From W0P28-013 sp964570565 (GTDB lineage Bacteria; Bacteroidota; Bacteroidia; Bacteroidales; Paludibacteraceae), in NCBI GenBank assembly GCA_964570565.1, contig CAZMYT010000005.1, positions 62,001 to 126,000 of the forward strand: DNA of 64,000 nucleotides. Reading direction: 5' to 3'. A program made the translations under genes and the position numbers. The stretch's first letter is position 1; every line of letters begins with the position of its first letter. The notes under the pieces were generated by a model. It saw only the letters and a program-made list of their open reading frames with translations. It was not told where the DNA came from and searched no databases. Of the stretch, positions 43,746-52,286 are shown piece after piece.

Positions 43746-44767
43746 TATGCTTGAATGTCGTTTTTTATAATGACTTTCTCTAATTTATCAAGCGTTTCTG
43801 CCAACGAGAGATAACTTTCGCCACCAGCAGCATTCAAATGCCCACCACCATTGAAATAAGTTGACGCCATTTTGTTAACAGGGAATGTTCCTTGCGAACG
43901 GAACGACATCTTCACTTTTTTCACATCTTCTCGCACAAAAACAGAAACATCAATTCCTTCAATTGACAAAGGAATATTAACAAAGCCCTCTGCATCACCT
44001 ACTTGGTAATCGAAACGAGCTAATTCATCCAACGACAAGCTAATAACGGCTGTTCGTTGCTCTTTGTAAAGCTTCATTTTTTCAACTAAACAAAAACCCA
44101 TCAAACGCATGCGATTTTCAGAATAGGTGTTATATACCAAGCGATAAATGTTATCCTTATCAATTCCTTTTGACAATAATTCCGAAATAATATGATAAAT
44201 TTCAGGACTTTGAGAAGCATATGAGAAATTGCCTGTATCAGTCATCATACCCACATAAATGGATTCCGCACATGCTTTTGTTATATTTTGGAAAAAGCCC
44301 ATCCGACAAATCAACCGAAAAACGAGTTCACTAGACGATGAAATTTCGGGATGCGAAATGGTTACATCAGCAAATGCTTCGGGTGATAAATGATGATCTA
44401 TTAAAATTTTCTTTGCGTGCGACTGTTCTACAAATGGCTTAGCACCATCAATACGTTTCAAGTCATTAAAATCGACACAAATCAACAAATCAGCGTCTGT
44501 AATTAAACCCTGTACTTCCTTATTTTTTTCCTCCAGAACCACAATATCCGAAGCTCCCGACATCCAATTTAAAAAGCTTGGAAAACGATTTGGAACAACC
44601 ACAACTGGCTCTTTTCCAATCTCTCTCAAAAAATGATACAAGCCAAGCGAAGAACCCACCGCATCGCCATCGGGAGATAAATGAGTCAAAATAACAATAC
44701 GTTCAGCAGCCTCGATTAGCTTGTACGAACGGGAAACATTGTCTTCAAGAATAATTTTGGTTAACAT
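43745..44767 (-). CDS. nrnA: DHH-family oligoribonuclease / pAp phosphatase
   Basis: A 340-residue DHH-DHHA1 phosphoesterase that degrades short oligonucleotides and removes the 3'-phosphate of pAp. Catalytic motifs are THLSPDGDAVGSSLG near 29, CVDFNDLKRID near 97, the DHH motif in ILIDHHLSPE near 121, and GMMTDTGNF near 172. The DHHA1 substrate loop appears as YFNGGGHLNAAGG near 304. It is the first gene of a likely nrnA-apgM-lysS-DUF4139 operon. Confidence 0.92.
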   Translation of the reverse strand: MLTKIILEDNVSRSYKLIEAAERIVILTHLSPDGDAVGSSLGLYHFLREIGKEPVVVVPNRFPSFLNWMSGASDIVVLEEKNKEVQGLITDADLLICVDFNDLKRIDGAKPFVEQSHAKKILIDHHLSPEAFADVTISHPEISSSSELVFRLICRMGFFQNITKACAESIYVGMMTDTGNFSYASQSPEIYHIISELLSKGIDKDNIYRLVYNTYSENRMRLMGFCLVEKMKLYKEQRTAVISLSLDELARFDYQVGDAEGFVNIPLSIEGIDVSVFVREDVKKVKMSFRSQGTFPVNKMASTYFNGGGHLNAAGGESYLSLAETLDKLEKVIIKNDIQA

Positions 44768-44792
44768 AAAATTAGGGTTATATTTTAACTTA

Positions 44793-44800
44793 CAAAGATA
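44793..44800 (-). promoter_or_regulatory. -7 promoter box for the nrnA operon
   Basis: TATCTTTG on the minus strand, 25 bases before the nrnA ATG. Confidence 0.55.
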
Positions 44801-44837
44801 AGAAAATTTGCTGAATCTATAGCACTACCAAAAACAA

Positions 44838-44880
44838 AAAAACCAAATAAGAACGAGTTACAGTTCTTATTTGGTTTTAT
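44838..44880 (-). terminator. galE terminator
   Basis: AAACCAAATAAGAAC (44840-44854) and GTTCTTATTTGGTTT (44863-44877) pair perfectly, with a T-run on the minus strand. It follows the galE stop by about 20 bases. Confidence 0.9.
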
Positions 44881-44899
44881 AATTATATTTACGGGAGTT

Positions 44900-45943
44900 T
44901 TATTTACGCTCCATACAACGTTGCTGCCATTTCCAAGCAGAGGCCAAAGTCTCTTCAACACTCGCTTTGGCTTTCCATTTTAGCACTTTTTGCGCCAACG
45001 ATGGATTTGCCCAAACTTGCTCAATATCACCTTCACGGCGGCCAACTATTTCATAAGGAACTTTAACGCCATTCACAGCTTCGAATGTTTTAATCAATTC
45101 CATTACTGATAAACCTTTTCCTGTACCTAAATTGTACACTTCTGGTTCTTGTAGATCTTTATTAAGCAAACGATCTACGGCTGTAACATGCGCGTAAGCC
45201 AAATCCATAACATTTATATAGTCGCGAATACAAGTTCCATCAGGCGTATTGTAGTCGTTACCAAAAACCTTGATTTTTTTATGAATTCCAGCGGCCGTTT
45301 GTGCTACAAATGGCACTAAATTATTAGGAACGCCATTAGGTAATTCGCCAATAGCAGCTGACGGATGCGCACCAATCGGGTTAAAATAGCGTAACAAAAT
45401 ACTCTTAAGAGCATGATTCGCATGCACAGTATCCATAATAATATCTTCACAAATTTGCTTCGTATTACCATATGGCGATAATGCTTTTTTAATGGGTGCC
45501 TTTTCGTCTACTGGCAATACATCAGGCTGTCCGTAAACCGTACAAGATGAAGAGAATACCAAACCTTCTACCTTATGAATAGGCATTAATTCAAGCAAAT
45601 TGACCAATGAAACCACGTTGTTACGATAATATTTCAATGGCATTTCAACAGATTCTCCGACTGCCTTACTTGCAGCAAAGTGAATAACAGCTTTAATTCC
45701 TTCATGTTTCGTGAAGAACTTATCCATAGCCACATAATCCGTACAGTCAATATTTTCAAATATCGGACGTTTGCCCGTTATTTGCTCAATACCATTAAGT
45801 ACTTCAATGTTTGAATTTGATAAGTTATCTACCACATACACGTCATAACCAGCTTCAAGTAGCGCCACTACAGTATGTGAGCCAATATAGCCCGTACCGC
45901 CTGTAACCAACACTTTTGGTGACGATGTAAACATGCTCATCAT
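44900..45943 (-). CDS. galE: UDP-glucose 4-epimerase
   Basis: A short-chain dehydrogenase-fold epimerase of about 347 residues interconverting UDP-glucose and UDP-galactose. The NAD motif is VTGGTGYIGSHT near the N-terminus; the catalytic SSSCTVYG serine and the YGNTK tyrosine/lysine follow, with LRYFNPIGAHPSA and the C-terminal RREGDIEQVWAN. The frame reads upstream to 45970, overlapping the preceding gene. ATGs at 45943, 45940 and 45934 are all plausible; 45943 is reported. It is coupled to a nucleotidyltransferase gene, consistent with nucleotide-sugar metabolism. Confidence 0.93.
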   Translation of the reverse strand: MMSMFTSSPKVLVTGGTGYIGSHTVVALLEAGYDVYVVDNLSNSNIEVLNGIEQITGKRPIFENIDCTDYVAMDKFFTKHEGIKAVIHFAASKAVGESVEMPLKYYRNNVVSLVNLLELMPIHKVEGLVFSSSCTVYGQPDVLPVDEKAPIKKALSPYGNTKQICEDIIMDTVHANHALKSILLRYFNPIGAHPSAAIGELPNGVPNNLVPFVAQTAAGIHKKIKVFGNDYNTPDGTCIRDYINVMDLAYAHVTAVDRLLNKDLQEPEVYNLGTGKGLSVMELIKTFEAVNGVKVPYEIVGRREGDIEQVWANPSLAQKVLKWKAKASVEETLASAWKWQQRCMERK

Positions 45944-45960
45944 TTGCTTTAGTTTTTTTG

Positions 45961-46866
45961 TTACTTCCATAATTGTTGTGGATAAACTCCTTCACGAATT
46001 AATTTACTAATTTGCAATACGACTTGCGGACGATCTTCGGCATAAGTTACGCCAAACCATTTAGCTGGCGTATCAATTACCTCACAGGTAGCTTGATTAT
46101 TGCTAATCAACTCATCAACCACTGTTGGAATGTAATATTCTGATTTAGGCTCCATGCCGCGCTCTGTCAAAAATTTTGCAAATGATTTTTCCGAAAAAGC
46201 GAAATAATCAGGTGTAAAACCCCACATATTCATAGAAACTAACGAAGCATTAGGTATAGTCTCATAACCACCATGTTCCAATGGATATTGAATAACCCCA
46301 CTTTCACATTCTATTTTAGTACGCTCTACCACCGAAGTCAAAAGTTTTTGTTCATTTACGCTACAAATACCACGGTTTACAGCGCCACTTTCCGACAACG
46401 TATTACTAATATGGTAACCTATCATGCAATAACGGCCAACTTGCCCTGTTACATTTGTCAAAAAATCAGCTAATAGCTGATACGATTCGCGTCCATAAAA
46501 ATCATCAGAATTGATGACCGCAAAAGGTGTATCAATCACATCTTTTGCCATCAATACGGCGTGATTGGTTCCCCAAGGTTTAACACGTTCTTTATCGTAA
46601 GCTATACCTTGTGGTACGCTGTCTATTTCTTGAAAAACCACTTCAACAGGAACATGATTTTCGTATTTACTTACAATTTGTTTGCGAAATTCAGCTTCAA
46701 AGCTGTGGCGAATAACAAAAACTACTTTACCAAATCCTGCTCTAACAGCATCGTAAACAGAATAATCCATAATGGTTTCGCCATTAGGACCAACGCCATC
46801 TAACTGTTTGAGACTCCCGTAGCGACTACCCATTCCTGCCGCTAAAACTAACAATGTTGGTTTCAT
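45961..46866 (-). CDS. Sugar-phosphate nucleotidyltransferase family protein
   Basis: A 301-residue GT-A-fold nucleotidylyltransferase. The activating motif LVLAAGMGSRYGSLKQLDGVG near 5-25 is the signature, followed by GTNHAVLMAK and a metal-binding VINSDDFYG near 127. It would make an NDP-sugar from NTP and sugar 1-phosphate; the sugar is not identifiable, but galE downstream suggests glucose, galactose or the N-acetylated forms. The frame extends upstream to 46905, but the promoter at 46893 supports the ATG at 46866. Confidence 0.85.
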   Translation of the reverse strand: MKPTLLVLAAGMGSRYGSLKQLDGVGPNGETIMDYSVYDAVRAGFGKVVFVIRHSFEAEFRKQIVSKYENHVPVEVVFQEIDSVPQGIAYDKERVKPWGTNHAVLMAKDVIDTPFAVINSDDFYGRESYQLLADFLTNVTGQVGRYCMIGYHISNTLSESGAVNRGICSVNEQKLLTSVVERTKIECESGVIQYPLEHGGYETIPNASLVSMNMWGFTPDYFAFSEKSFAKFLTERGMEPKSEYYIPTVVDELISNNQATCEVIDTPAKWFGVTYAEDRPQVVLQISKLIREGVYPQQLWK

Positions 46867-46892
46867 ACTGATGTATTGTGTGAAAATTCGTG

Positions 46893-46900
46893 CAAAATTA
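46893..46900 (-). promoter_or_regulatory. -7 promoter box for the nucleotidyltransferase-galE operon
   Basis: TAATTTTG followed by C on the minus strand, 26 bases before the ATG at 46866. Confidence 0.5.
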
Positions 46901-47079
46901 CACAAAAAAATTGATTGAAAAAACCTTCAATCCCATTTGAGAAATGAACAAGGAGTAAAAAGTGCCTATTTAATTCACTTACAAACAGATAAAAGTTATC
47001 AACACACTAAATCATCTTTATCGTTACTTTCTATTTAAAACCACAAAAATAAGCATTTTACTATTTATTTGTTATTTAT

Positions 47080-47111
47080 TTTGACAAATATAAAAAAAAT
47101 CATTACCTTTG
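47080..47111 (+). promoter_or_regulatory. Promoter of the Lrp/AsnC regulator
   Basis: TTTG at 47080-47083, 20 bases and TACCTTTG at 47104-47111: a full match to the Bacteroidota -33/-7 consensus, the best in the window. Confidence 0.75.
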
Positions 47112-47149
47112 AGCACTTTTTTTAACCACTTAAACACACCTCTTAATTT

Positions 47150-47632
47150 ATGGGACATCAAATTGATAGATTGGACAAAAAAATCCTCCAAATGATTTCG
47201 CAAAATGCACGTATTCCTTTTTTGGAAGTGGCACGCGAATGCAATGTATCGGGAGCTGCTATTCACCAACGTGTACAAAAGCTTATAAATATTGGCGTTA
47301 TAAAAGGTTCTGAGTTTATTATTGATACCTACAAGATTGGTTACCAAACTTGTGCTTATGTAGGTATTACCATTAAGGACATGTCGTATTTTAAAAGTGT
47401 CGTCGAATCACTTAAAAACATTCCTGAAGTGGTAGAATGCCATTCTACTACTGGTCGTTACACAATGTTTGTAAAAATTTATGCCAAAGATAATCGTCAT
47501 TTAATGAATATTATTATCGAAAAAATCACTCCTATTACAGGTATTGGCAATACGGAAACATTCTTAGTTTCGCTCGACGAAATTTTCAATCGTCAAATTT
47601 CTGCTTTTGAAACAAAAGAGATTCCTGAGTAA
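47150..47632 (+). CDS. Lrp/AsnC family transcriptional regulator
   Basis: A 160-residue leucine-responsive-type regulator. The N-terminal helix-turn-helix (LDKKILQMISQNARIPFLEVARECNVSG, about 6-33, then RVQKLINIGVIKG) is followed by the RAM ligand/oligomer domain (YVGITIKD, VVECHSTTGRYTMFVKIYA). Such proteins sense amino acids or related metabolites and often autoregulate. It is a single-gene unit with a consensus promoter and its own terminator; its targets cannot be told. Confidence 0.92.
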   Translation: MGHQIDRLDKKILQMISQNARIPFLEVARECNVSGAAIHQRVQKLINIGVIKGSEFIIDTYKIGYQTCAYVGITIKDMSYFKSVVESLKNIPEVVECHSTTGRYTMFVKIYAKDNRHLMNIIIEKITPITGIGNTETFLVSLDEIFNRQISAFETKEIPE

Positions 47633-47655
47633 CAAATAGTCGCAATCTTAACAAT

Positions 47656-47690
47656 AAAAAGCTGTATATAAATCATATGCAGCTTTTTTT
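47656..47690 (+). terminator. Terminator after the Lrp/AsnC gene
   Basis: AAAAAGCTGTATAT pairs with ATATGCAGCTTTTTTT over a short loop with one mismatch, followed by a T-run. Confidence 0.88.
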
Positions 47691-47778
47691 TGCGCCAACT
47701 GCTAAACGCTCTTACGATAAGACTTTCAATGCCTGTTCGTGTTAATAACTTTTTACGGAAACCTTTTATAAACTGCAC

Positions 47779-47806
47779 AAATTGAGCTACTTTTGTAACT
47801 CAATTT
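47779..47806. repeat. Inverted repeat flanking the TPR-gene promoter box
   Basis: AAATTGAG (47779-47786) and CTCAATTT (47799-47806) are perfect arms on either side of the -7 box TACTTTTG. The position suits an operator or a leader hairpin. Confidence 0.4.
47788..47795 (+). promoter_or_regulatory. -7 promoter box for the TPR gene
   Basis: TACTTTTG, 18 bases before the ATG at 47814, with TTTT 20 bases upstream in the -33 position. Confidence 0.55.
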
Positions 47807-47813
47807 TTGATTT

Positions 47814-49187
47814 ATGCGTAGTAACGACTTTGATTTAACAAACGAAGAATTAGCTATCATCAAAAACTATGAAGAAGCTTACCAGAAAGGGCAATCGGAA
47901 TATTTTGACGTAGAAGATTTGGAGTTTATTATTGAACATTATTTACATTTAGGCGACGTGGAAAGTGCCCAAAATGCGCTTCATTTTGCCCTCAAATTAC
48001 ACCCTGATAGCTCTTATCTACAATGTAAAAAAGCCCGCATTTACACTAATTTGGGTCGTTTTGACGAAGCACTCGCACTCATTGACAAATATCAAGAAAA
48101 AGGTAACCCAGCGCATATATTTACAAAAGCTGAAATTTTACTTAAAACTGACCATAAAGGAGAAGCCATAACCCTCTTTAGAGAGTTGGTAGACCATTAC
48201 ACAGAAGAGGATTTAGCAGAAGTATGTTTGGATATTGTGATGATGTTGCATGTGTTTCAAGACTACCACAACAGCGCTTATTTTATACAAAAAGGGTTGA
48301 AAAAAGATCCTACTAATTTGGACCTTTTAGTAGAATATGCAGTGGATTTGGAACAATTAAGCGAATCTGAAAAAGCGATTGAAATATATAATCGTATTCT
48401 CGATATTGATCCTTATAAAGCATCCGCTTGGTTTTGTTTAGGGCTACTCCACTTTAACTTAGAACATTATCGTGAAGCGTTGGACGCTTTCGATTTCAAT
48501 ATTGCCATCAACCCAAACGACACAATTGCTTGGTTACAAAAAGGTCACTGTCACTTTAATTTAGAAGATTACGTGCCATCTATCAAAGCTTACAAAAAAT
48601 ATTTAGCCGACTATCCTGAAGACAGTGTTGTTACAGCATTTTTAGGCGAATGTTATGAAAACTGTGAAGTGTTCGATTTGGCGTTAACCTGTTTTTTGCA
48701 AGCTGCCAAACTCAATCCTGACAATGCTGACGCTTGGCTTGGTGCAGCCATTTGTATGGTGGAAACAGAAGACTACCTGAAAGGCTTTGACTACATTAAA
48801 AAAGCCATTGACGCTAATCCAGATTCTGCCGAAAGTTACGCTGTTTTAGGGGAAATTTTGGACAAAAACAATTTAATTGAAGAATCAAAAATAGCGTATC
48901 TTCACTCGTTAGAATTAGACCAAAAACAACCTGAGACTTGGAAAGAATTAGGCGATTTATACATGCAATCAGGTGAATTTGATCAAGCGGTTCCTTGTTA
49001 CGAAAAAGCATTTGACTTAGACTCCACACTCGACAAACTCACGCTCCTTATGTCGATGGCCTATTATGGCGTAAAAGATTATGATAAAATGTTGGAATTC
49101 TTTAGCTTGGCCGAACAAACTTACAGCAATGCGCTCGAAATATTTCTATCCGTATTTCCCGAAGCCAAATCATTACTAATTAAATAA
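47814..49187 (+). CDS. Tetratricopeptide repeat protein
   Basis: A 457-residue cytoplasmic protein built of about eleven TPR units from residue 45 to the end, for example KASAWFCLGLLHFNLEHYREALDAF, DADAWLGAAICMVETEDYLKG and QPETWKELGDLYMQSGEFDQA, each 34 residues or so. No signal peptide, enzyme domain or membrane helix is visible. TPRs form a superhelical scaffold for protein partners, which are unknown. It lies five bases before the DedA gene, so they are probably co-transcribed. Confidence 0.9.
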   Translation: MRSNDFDLTNEELAIIKNYEEAYQKGQSEYFDVEDLEFIIEHYLHLGDVESAQNALHFALKLHPDSSYLQCKKARIYTNLGRFDEALALIDKYQEKGNPAHIFTKAEILLKTDHKGEAITLFRELVDHYTEEDLAEVCLDIVMMLHVFQDYHNSAYFIQKGLKKDPTNLDLLVEYAVDLEQLSESEKAIEIYNRILDIDPYKASAWFCLGLLHFNLEHYREALDAFDFNIAINPNDTIAWLQKGHCHFNLEDYVPSIKAYKKYLADYPEDSVVTAFLGECYENCEVFDLALTCFLQAAKLNPDNADAWLGAAICMVETEDYLKGFDYIKKAIDANPDSAESYAVLGEILDKNNLIEESKIAYLHSLELDQKQPETWKELGDLYMQSGEFDQAVPCYEKAFDLDSTLDKLTLLMSMAYYGVKDYDKMLEFFSLAEQTYSNALEIFLSVFPEAKSLLIK

Positions 49188-49192
49188 TTTCT

Positions 49193-49894
49193 ATGAAAAA
49201 ATTATTATTGACCATTTTATTGGTATTACCATTATCCTTATTTGCTCAAGAACAAACTTCTAAAGATTCCCTATCTATAGTTCAACAGGTGGAACAATGG
49301 TATGATGCCAATATGAATTATACGAATATTACACTTTTGATGACTGTTGAAAGTTCGTTCATTCCATTTCCATCTGAAATAGTTATTCCACCAGCGGCTT
49401 ATGTTGCTAGCAAGCCCGAAAGTGATTTAAATATTTTTTTAGTAGTGTTGTTTGGTACATTAGGAGCTATTATTGGTGCACTCATTAATTATTACTTGGC
49501 TTTATGGCTCGGTCGACCTATTATTTACAAATTTGCAGATAGTAAACTTGGACATTTATGTCTGTTGAGTAGCGAAAAAATTAAAAAAGCAGAAGATTAT
49601 TTCAATAATCATGGAAAGGTATCCACTTTTATTGGTCGTTTGGTTCCTGGCATTCGACAATTAATTTCAATTCCTGCAGGTTTAGCTAAAATGAATCTTG
49701 GTAGTTTTATACTATACACAACCCTTGGTGCTGGTATTTGGAATTGTATATTAGCTTTCATTGGTTATTTAGCGCATGGTCAAGCCGATTTAATTAACAA
49801 ATATAGCCACGAGTTATCAATAATAATGCTCGTTTTAGTAGGTTTAGCTGCCATTTGGTTAATTGCTAAGACACTCATCAAACGCAAAAAATAA
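49193..49894 (+). CDS. DedA family membrane protein
   Basis: A 233-residue DedA/SNARE-associated-type membrane protein. DedA proteins are linked to lipid-carrier flipping and membrane homeostasis. Conserved motifs: ESSFIPFPSEIVIPPAAYVA near 52-71 and GRLVPGIRQLISIPAGLAKM near 148. About five to six hydrophobic segments are seen. The N-terminus MKKLLLTILLVLPLSLFAQ looks like a cleavable signal followed by about 30 polar residues, an addition to the core family. It is probably in an operon with the TPR gene. Confidence 0.88.
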   Translation: MKKLLLTILLVLPLSLFAQEQTSKDSLSIVQQVEQWYDANMNYTNITLLMTVESSFIPFPSEIVIPPAAYVASKPESDLNIFLVVLFGTLGAIIGALINYYLALWLGRPIIYKFADSKLGHLCLLSSEKIKKAEDYFNNHGKVSTFIGRLVPGIRQLISIPAGLAKMNLGSFILYTTLGAGIWNCILAFIGYLAHGQADLINKYSHELSIIMLVLVGLAAIWLIAKTLIKRKK

Positions 49895-49935
49895 TTTAGC
49901 CAACTATTTTAGTAACTGTATTCCTTCTGCTAATT

Positions 49936-50670
49936 ATGTTACATTACGGATTAATTGGAAAATCACTAAAGCATTCTTTTTCAAAAGATTACTTTACTAG
50001 TAAATTTGAAAAAACACATATCAACGCCAATTATTCTTTATGCGAATTAGCAAATATAGAGGAAATAAAAGATGTATTCTCAAAACAATGGCAAGGATTA
50101 AATGTTACGATTCCATACAAAGAACAAATAATACCTTTTTTAAACGAGGTTGATGACCTAGCAACACAAGTAGGAGCTGTAAACACCATTCAATTTAGTA
50201 AAAAAGAGGGACAAACATGGCTAAAAGGCTTTAATACGGATGTTATCGGATTTGAAACGACACTCAAGCCACTCTTACAAACACATCATACACGCGCTTT
50301 AGTTTTGGGCACAGGTGGTGCCTCAAAGGCTGTAACTTACGTTCTCACTAAATTAAACATTCCATACGTATACGTATCGCGTGAAGCTGGTCTTAATAAG
50401 TTAGGGTACGATGAGCTTACGTCTGAAATCATTTCGACACATACGTTGATAATTAACACAACACCACTCGGTATGTTTCCCGATTTGGAGAGTTATCCAG
50501 ATATTCCATATAAAGCTATCGGTGAAAAACACTTACTCTACGATTTGGTATATAATCCAGTCAAAACGCAATTCTTGTTACAAGGAGAAGCACGCGGTGC
50601 CACCATAAAAAATGGTTTAGAAATGCTTATTAATCAAGCAGAAGCAGCTTATGAAATATGGAATCAATAA
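49936..50670 (+). CDS. aroE: Shikimate dehydrogenase
   Basis: A 244-residue NADP-dependent enzyme reducing 3-dehydroshikimate to shikimate in aromatic amino acid synthesis. The substrate pocket has GLIGKSLKHSFSKDYF and NVTIPYKEQIIPFL with the catalytic lysine; the AVNTI strand and the nucleotide motif LVLGTGGASKAVTYVL near 118-133 follow, and the end has NGLEMLINQAEAAYEIW. The length is slightly short but complete. A terminator follows directly. Confidence 0.93.
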   Translation: MLHYGLIGKSLKHSFSKDYFTSKFEKTHINANYSLCELANIEEIKDVFSKQWQGLNVTIPYKEQIIPFLNEVDDLATQVGAVNTIQFSKKEGQTWLKGFNTDVIGFETTLKPLLQTHHTRALVLGTGGASKAVTYVLTKLNIPYVYVSREAGLNKLGYDELTSEIISTHTLIINTTPLGMFPDLESYPDIPYKAIGEKHLLYDLVYNPVKTQFLLQGEARGATIKNGLEMLINQAEAAYEIWNQ

Positions 50671-50704
50671 AAAAGCCTTACTATAAAAAGTAAGGCTTAT
50701 TTAT
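50669..50704. terminator. Bidirectional terminator between aroE and the OmpP1-like gene
   Basis: AAGCCTTAC (50673-50681) pairs with GTAAGGCTT (50690-50698), flanked by A- and T-rich tracts that serve both convergent genes. Confidence 0.85.
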
Positions 50705-50719
50705 TATATAACACAGTGA

Positions 50720-52258
50720 TTAAAATCTATACGATAAGGATAAAACTACATTATGTGTATTGGTGACAACTTTGGAGGCATTAAATGCTGTAGTCTCATA
50801 CGATTTGAATAATTCGTTTTTTTGACGATACGCATACGTTAAATCAATGCCAAAACCTTCATGACGATAGCCAAACCCTCCAGTTCCATATAATGAGCCT
50901 TGATCTTTAAAATATTCCATATCGGTACGAATGGTATTAAGCGGAACAGATTTAATAGCATCATTCCCAACCGATTCCGTTTGATAAGCAAAACCACCAC
51001 GGACGGAAAAGGCCTCTGACAAACGATATTCTGCACCAGCTTTAAATGTATGACCAGATAAAGCATACTTATTTATATCATCATTGTCTAACGCATAAGC
51101 ATTACCATTCTCAAAAACATCAGTTTCGTTCACTTCCGATTTTAAACGAGTAGACCCTTTATAGTCAGTAAACAGATAATCAAAACTAATAATAGCAGAC
51201 TTTCCGATAATAAAGGCTGTACTAGCCTGAAACTTAAGCGGTGTTCTGTAACTATATGAAGCATATCCACTTGGTGCTTTAGCTGTACCTACATATTCTG
51301 TATCATAATCCATCTCAGCATAAAAACGGTCTGTCATGGCATAATAAGTCGGCGTATGAAACGACAAACCTAAGCGCATAAAAGACATAGGACGAACAAT
51401 AACTCCAAACTTAAAATTTACGCCAACCCCGGTGGTGTAAAAATTATTTTTTAGCACAAAATTACCACCAGCCTGAAATTGTTCTCCATAAACAGATGTA
51501 ATGGCATAATCAATAGATTGTAAATTAAAACCTGCTCCGAGATAGAACACATTACTAATATTGGCACCATAATTGAAGCCAAACTCGTCGACACTACCAC
51601 TTTCCACGGCTTTGTAACGTCCTGTAGATGTTTCTCCATTCGCGAGTAAAGATGTCCATTTTAGCGAATCTGCTCCAGCACCAGGATTAATTAAATAACC
51701 TTGATAAGCCAGCTCAGAAAGCCATGGCACATTTATATTATCGTATGGATCATACGAATCTGTTTTTTCCAAGGCTGATTCTGCGAAACCATTTGTGAAG
51801 CTAGCCATATAATCGGTCATTGAATTCAATGATTCACCACCACGAATATCAGCATAACGGTGAAAATTTTTCAAACGATTATAAGAGAAACTAAAGTTGC
51901 TAGCCACTAAGCCTCGCTCTCGCATCGGATCAACATAAGCAAATATTAAGGCTGCATTATTAATATTAAAATTGAATTTAGATCCTGAAGCTGGCTGATC
52001 CCACTTAGACTTGGTTTGTACGGTCATAAAATTACCTGTTATGGTCATTTCTGAACTTCTATAAATGGCCAATCCTGCAGGATTATCTACGATACTCGAA
52101 GCATCGCCACCTAAAGCTCCAAAGGCACCTGCCATACTCATGTAACGAGCAGTTCCATTAATCGAATTATCGGCATAACGCAAAGCATCAAAAATGCCTT
52201 GTGCCGAAACCGAAATACCAAAGAGCAATAAGGTTAATGTGATTATATTACGTTTCAT
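50720..52258 (-). CDS. OmpP1/FadL/TodX-type outer-membrane protein
   Basis: A 512-residue outer-membrane barrel with the signal MKRNIITLTLLLFGISVSAQ. The FadL-like hatch region near the N-terminus reads GTARYMSMAGAFGALGGDASSIVDNPAGLAIYRSSEMT, which is characteristic of the family. The rest alternates strands and turns and ends in SLSYRF, a terminal aromatic strand for barrel assembly. FadL members transport hydrophobic molecules across the outer membrane; the substrate is unknown. An ATG at 52267 gives three extra residues. It is 28 bases downstream of the Ser/Gly-rich gene and probably co-transcribed. Confidence 0.88.
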   Translation of the reverse strand: MKRNIITLTLLLFGISVSAQGIFDALRYADNSINGTARYMSMAGAFGALGGDASSIVDNPAGLAIYRSSEMTITGNFMTVQTKSKWDQPASGSKFNFNINNAALIFAYVDPMRERGLVASNFSFSYNRLKNFHRYADIRGGESLNSMTDYMASFTNGFAESALEKTDSYDPYDNINVPWLSELAYQGYLINPGAGADSLKWTSLLANGETSTGRYKAVESGSVDEFGFNYGANISNVFYLGAGFNLQSIDYAITSVYGEQFQAGGNFVLKNNFYTTGVGVNFKFGVIVRPMSFMRLGLSFHTPTYYAMTDRFYAEMDYDTEYVGTAKAPSGYASYSYRTPLKFQASTAFIIGKSAIISFDYLFTDYKGSTRLKSEVNETDVFENGNAYALDNDDINKYALSGHTFKAGAEYRLSEAFSVRGGFAYQTESVGNDAIKSVPLNTIRTDMEYFKDQGSLYGTGGFGYRHEGFGIDLTYAYRQKNELFKSYETTAFNASKVVTNTHNVVLSLSYRF

Positions 52259-52286
52259 AATGGTCATGATTATTTTGAATTAAACG

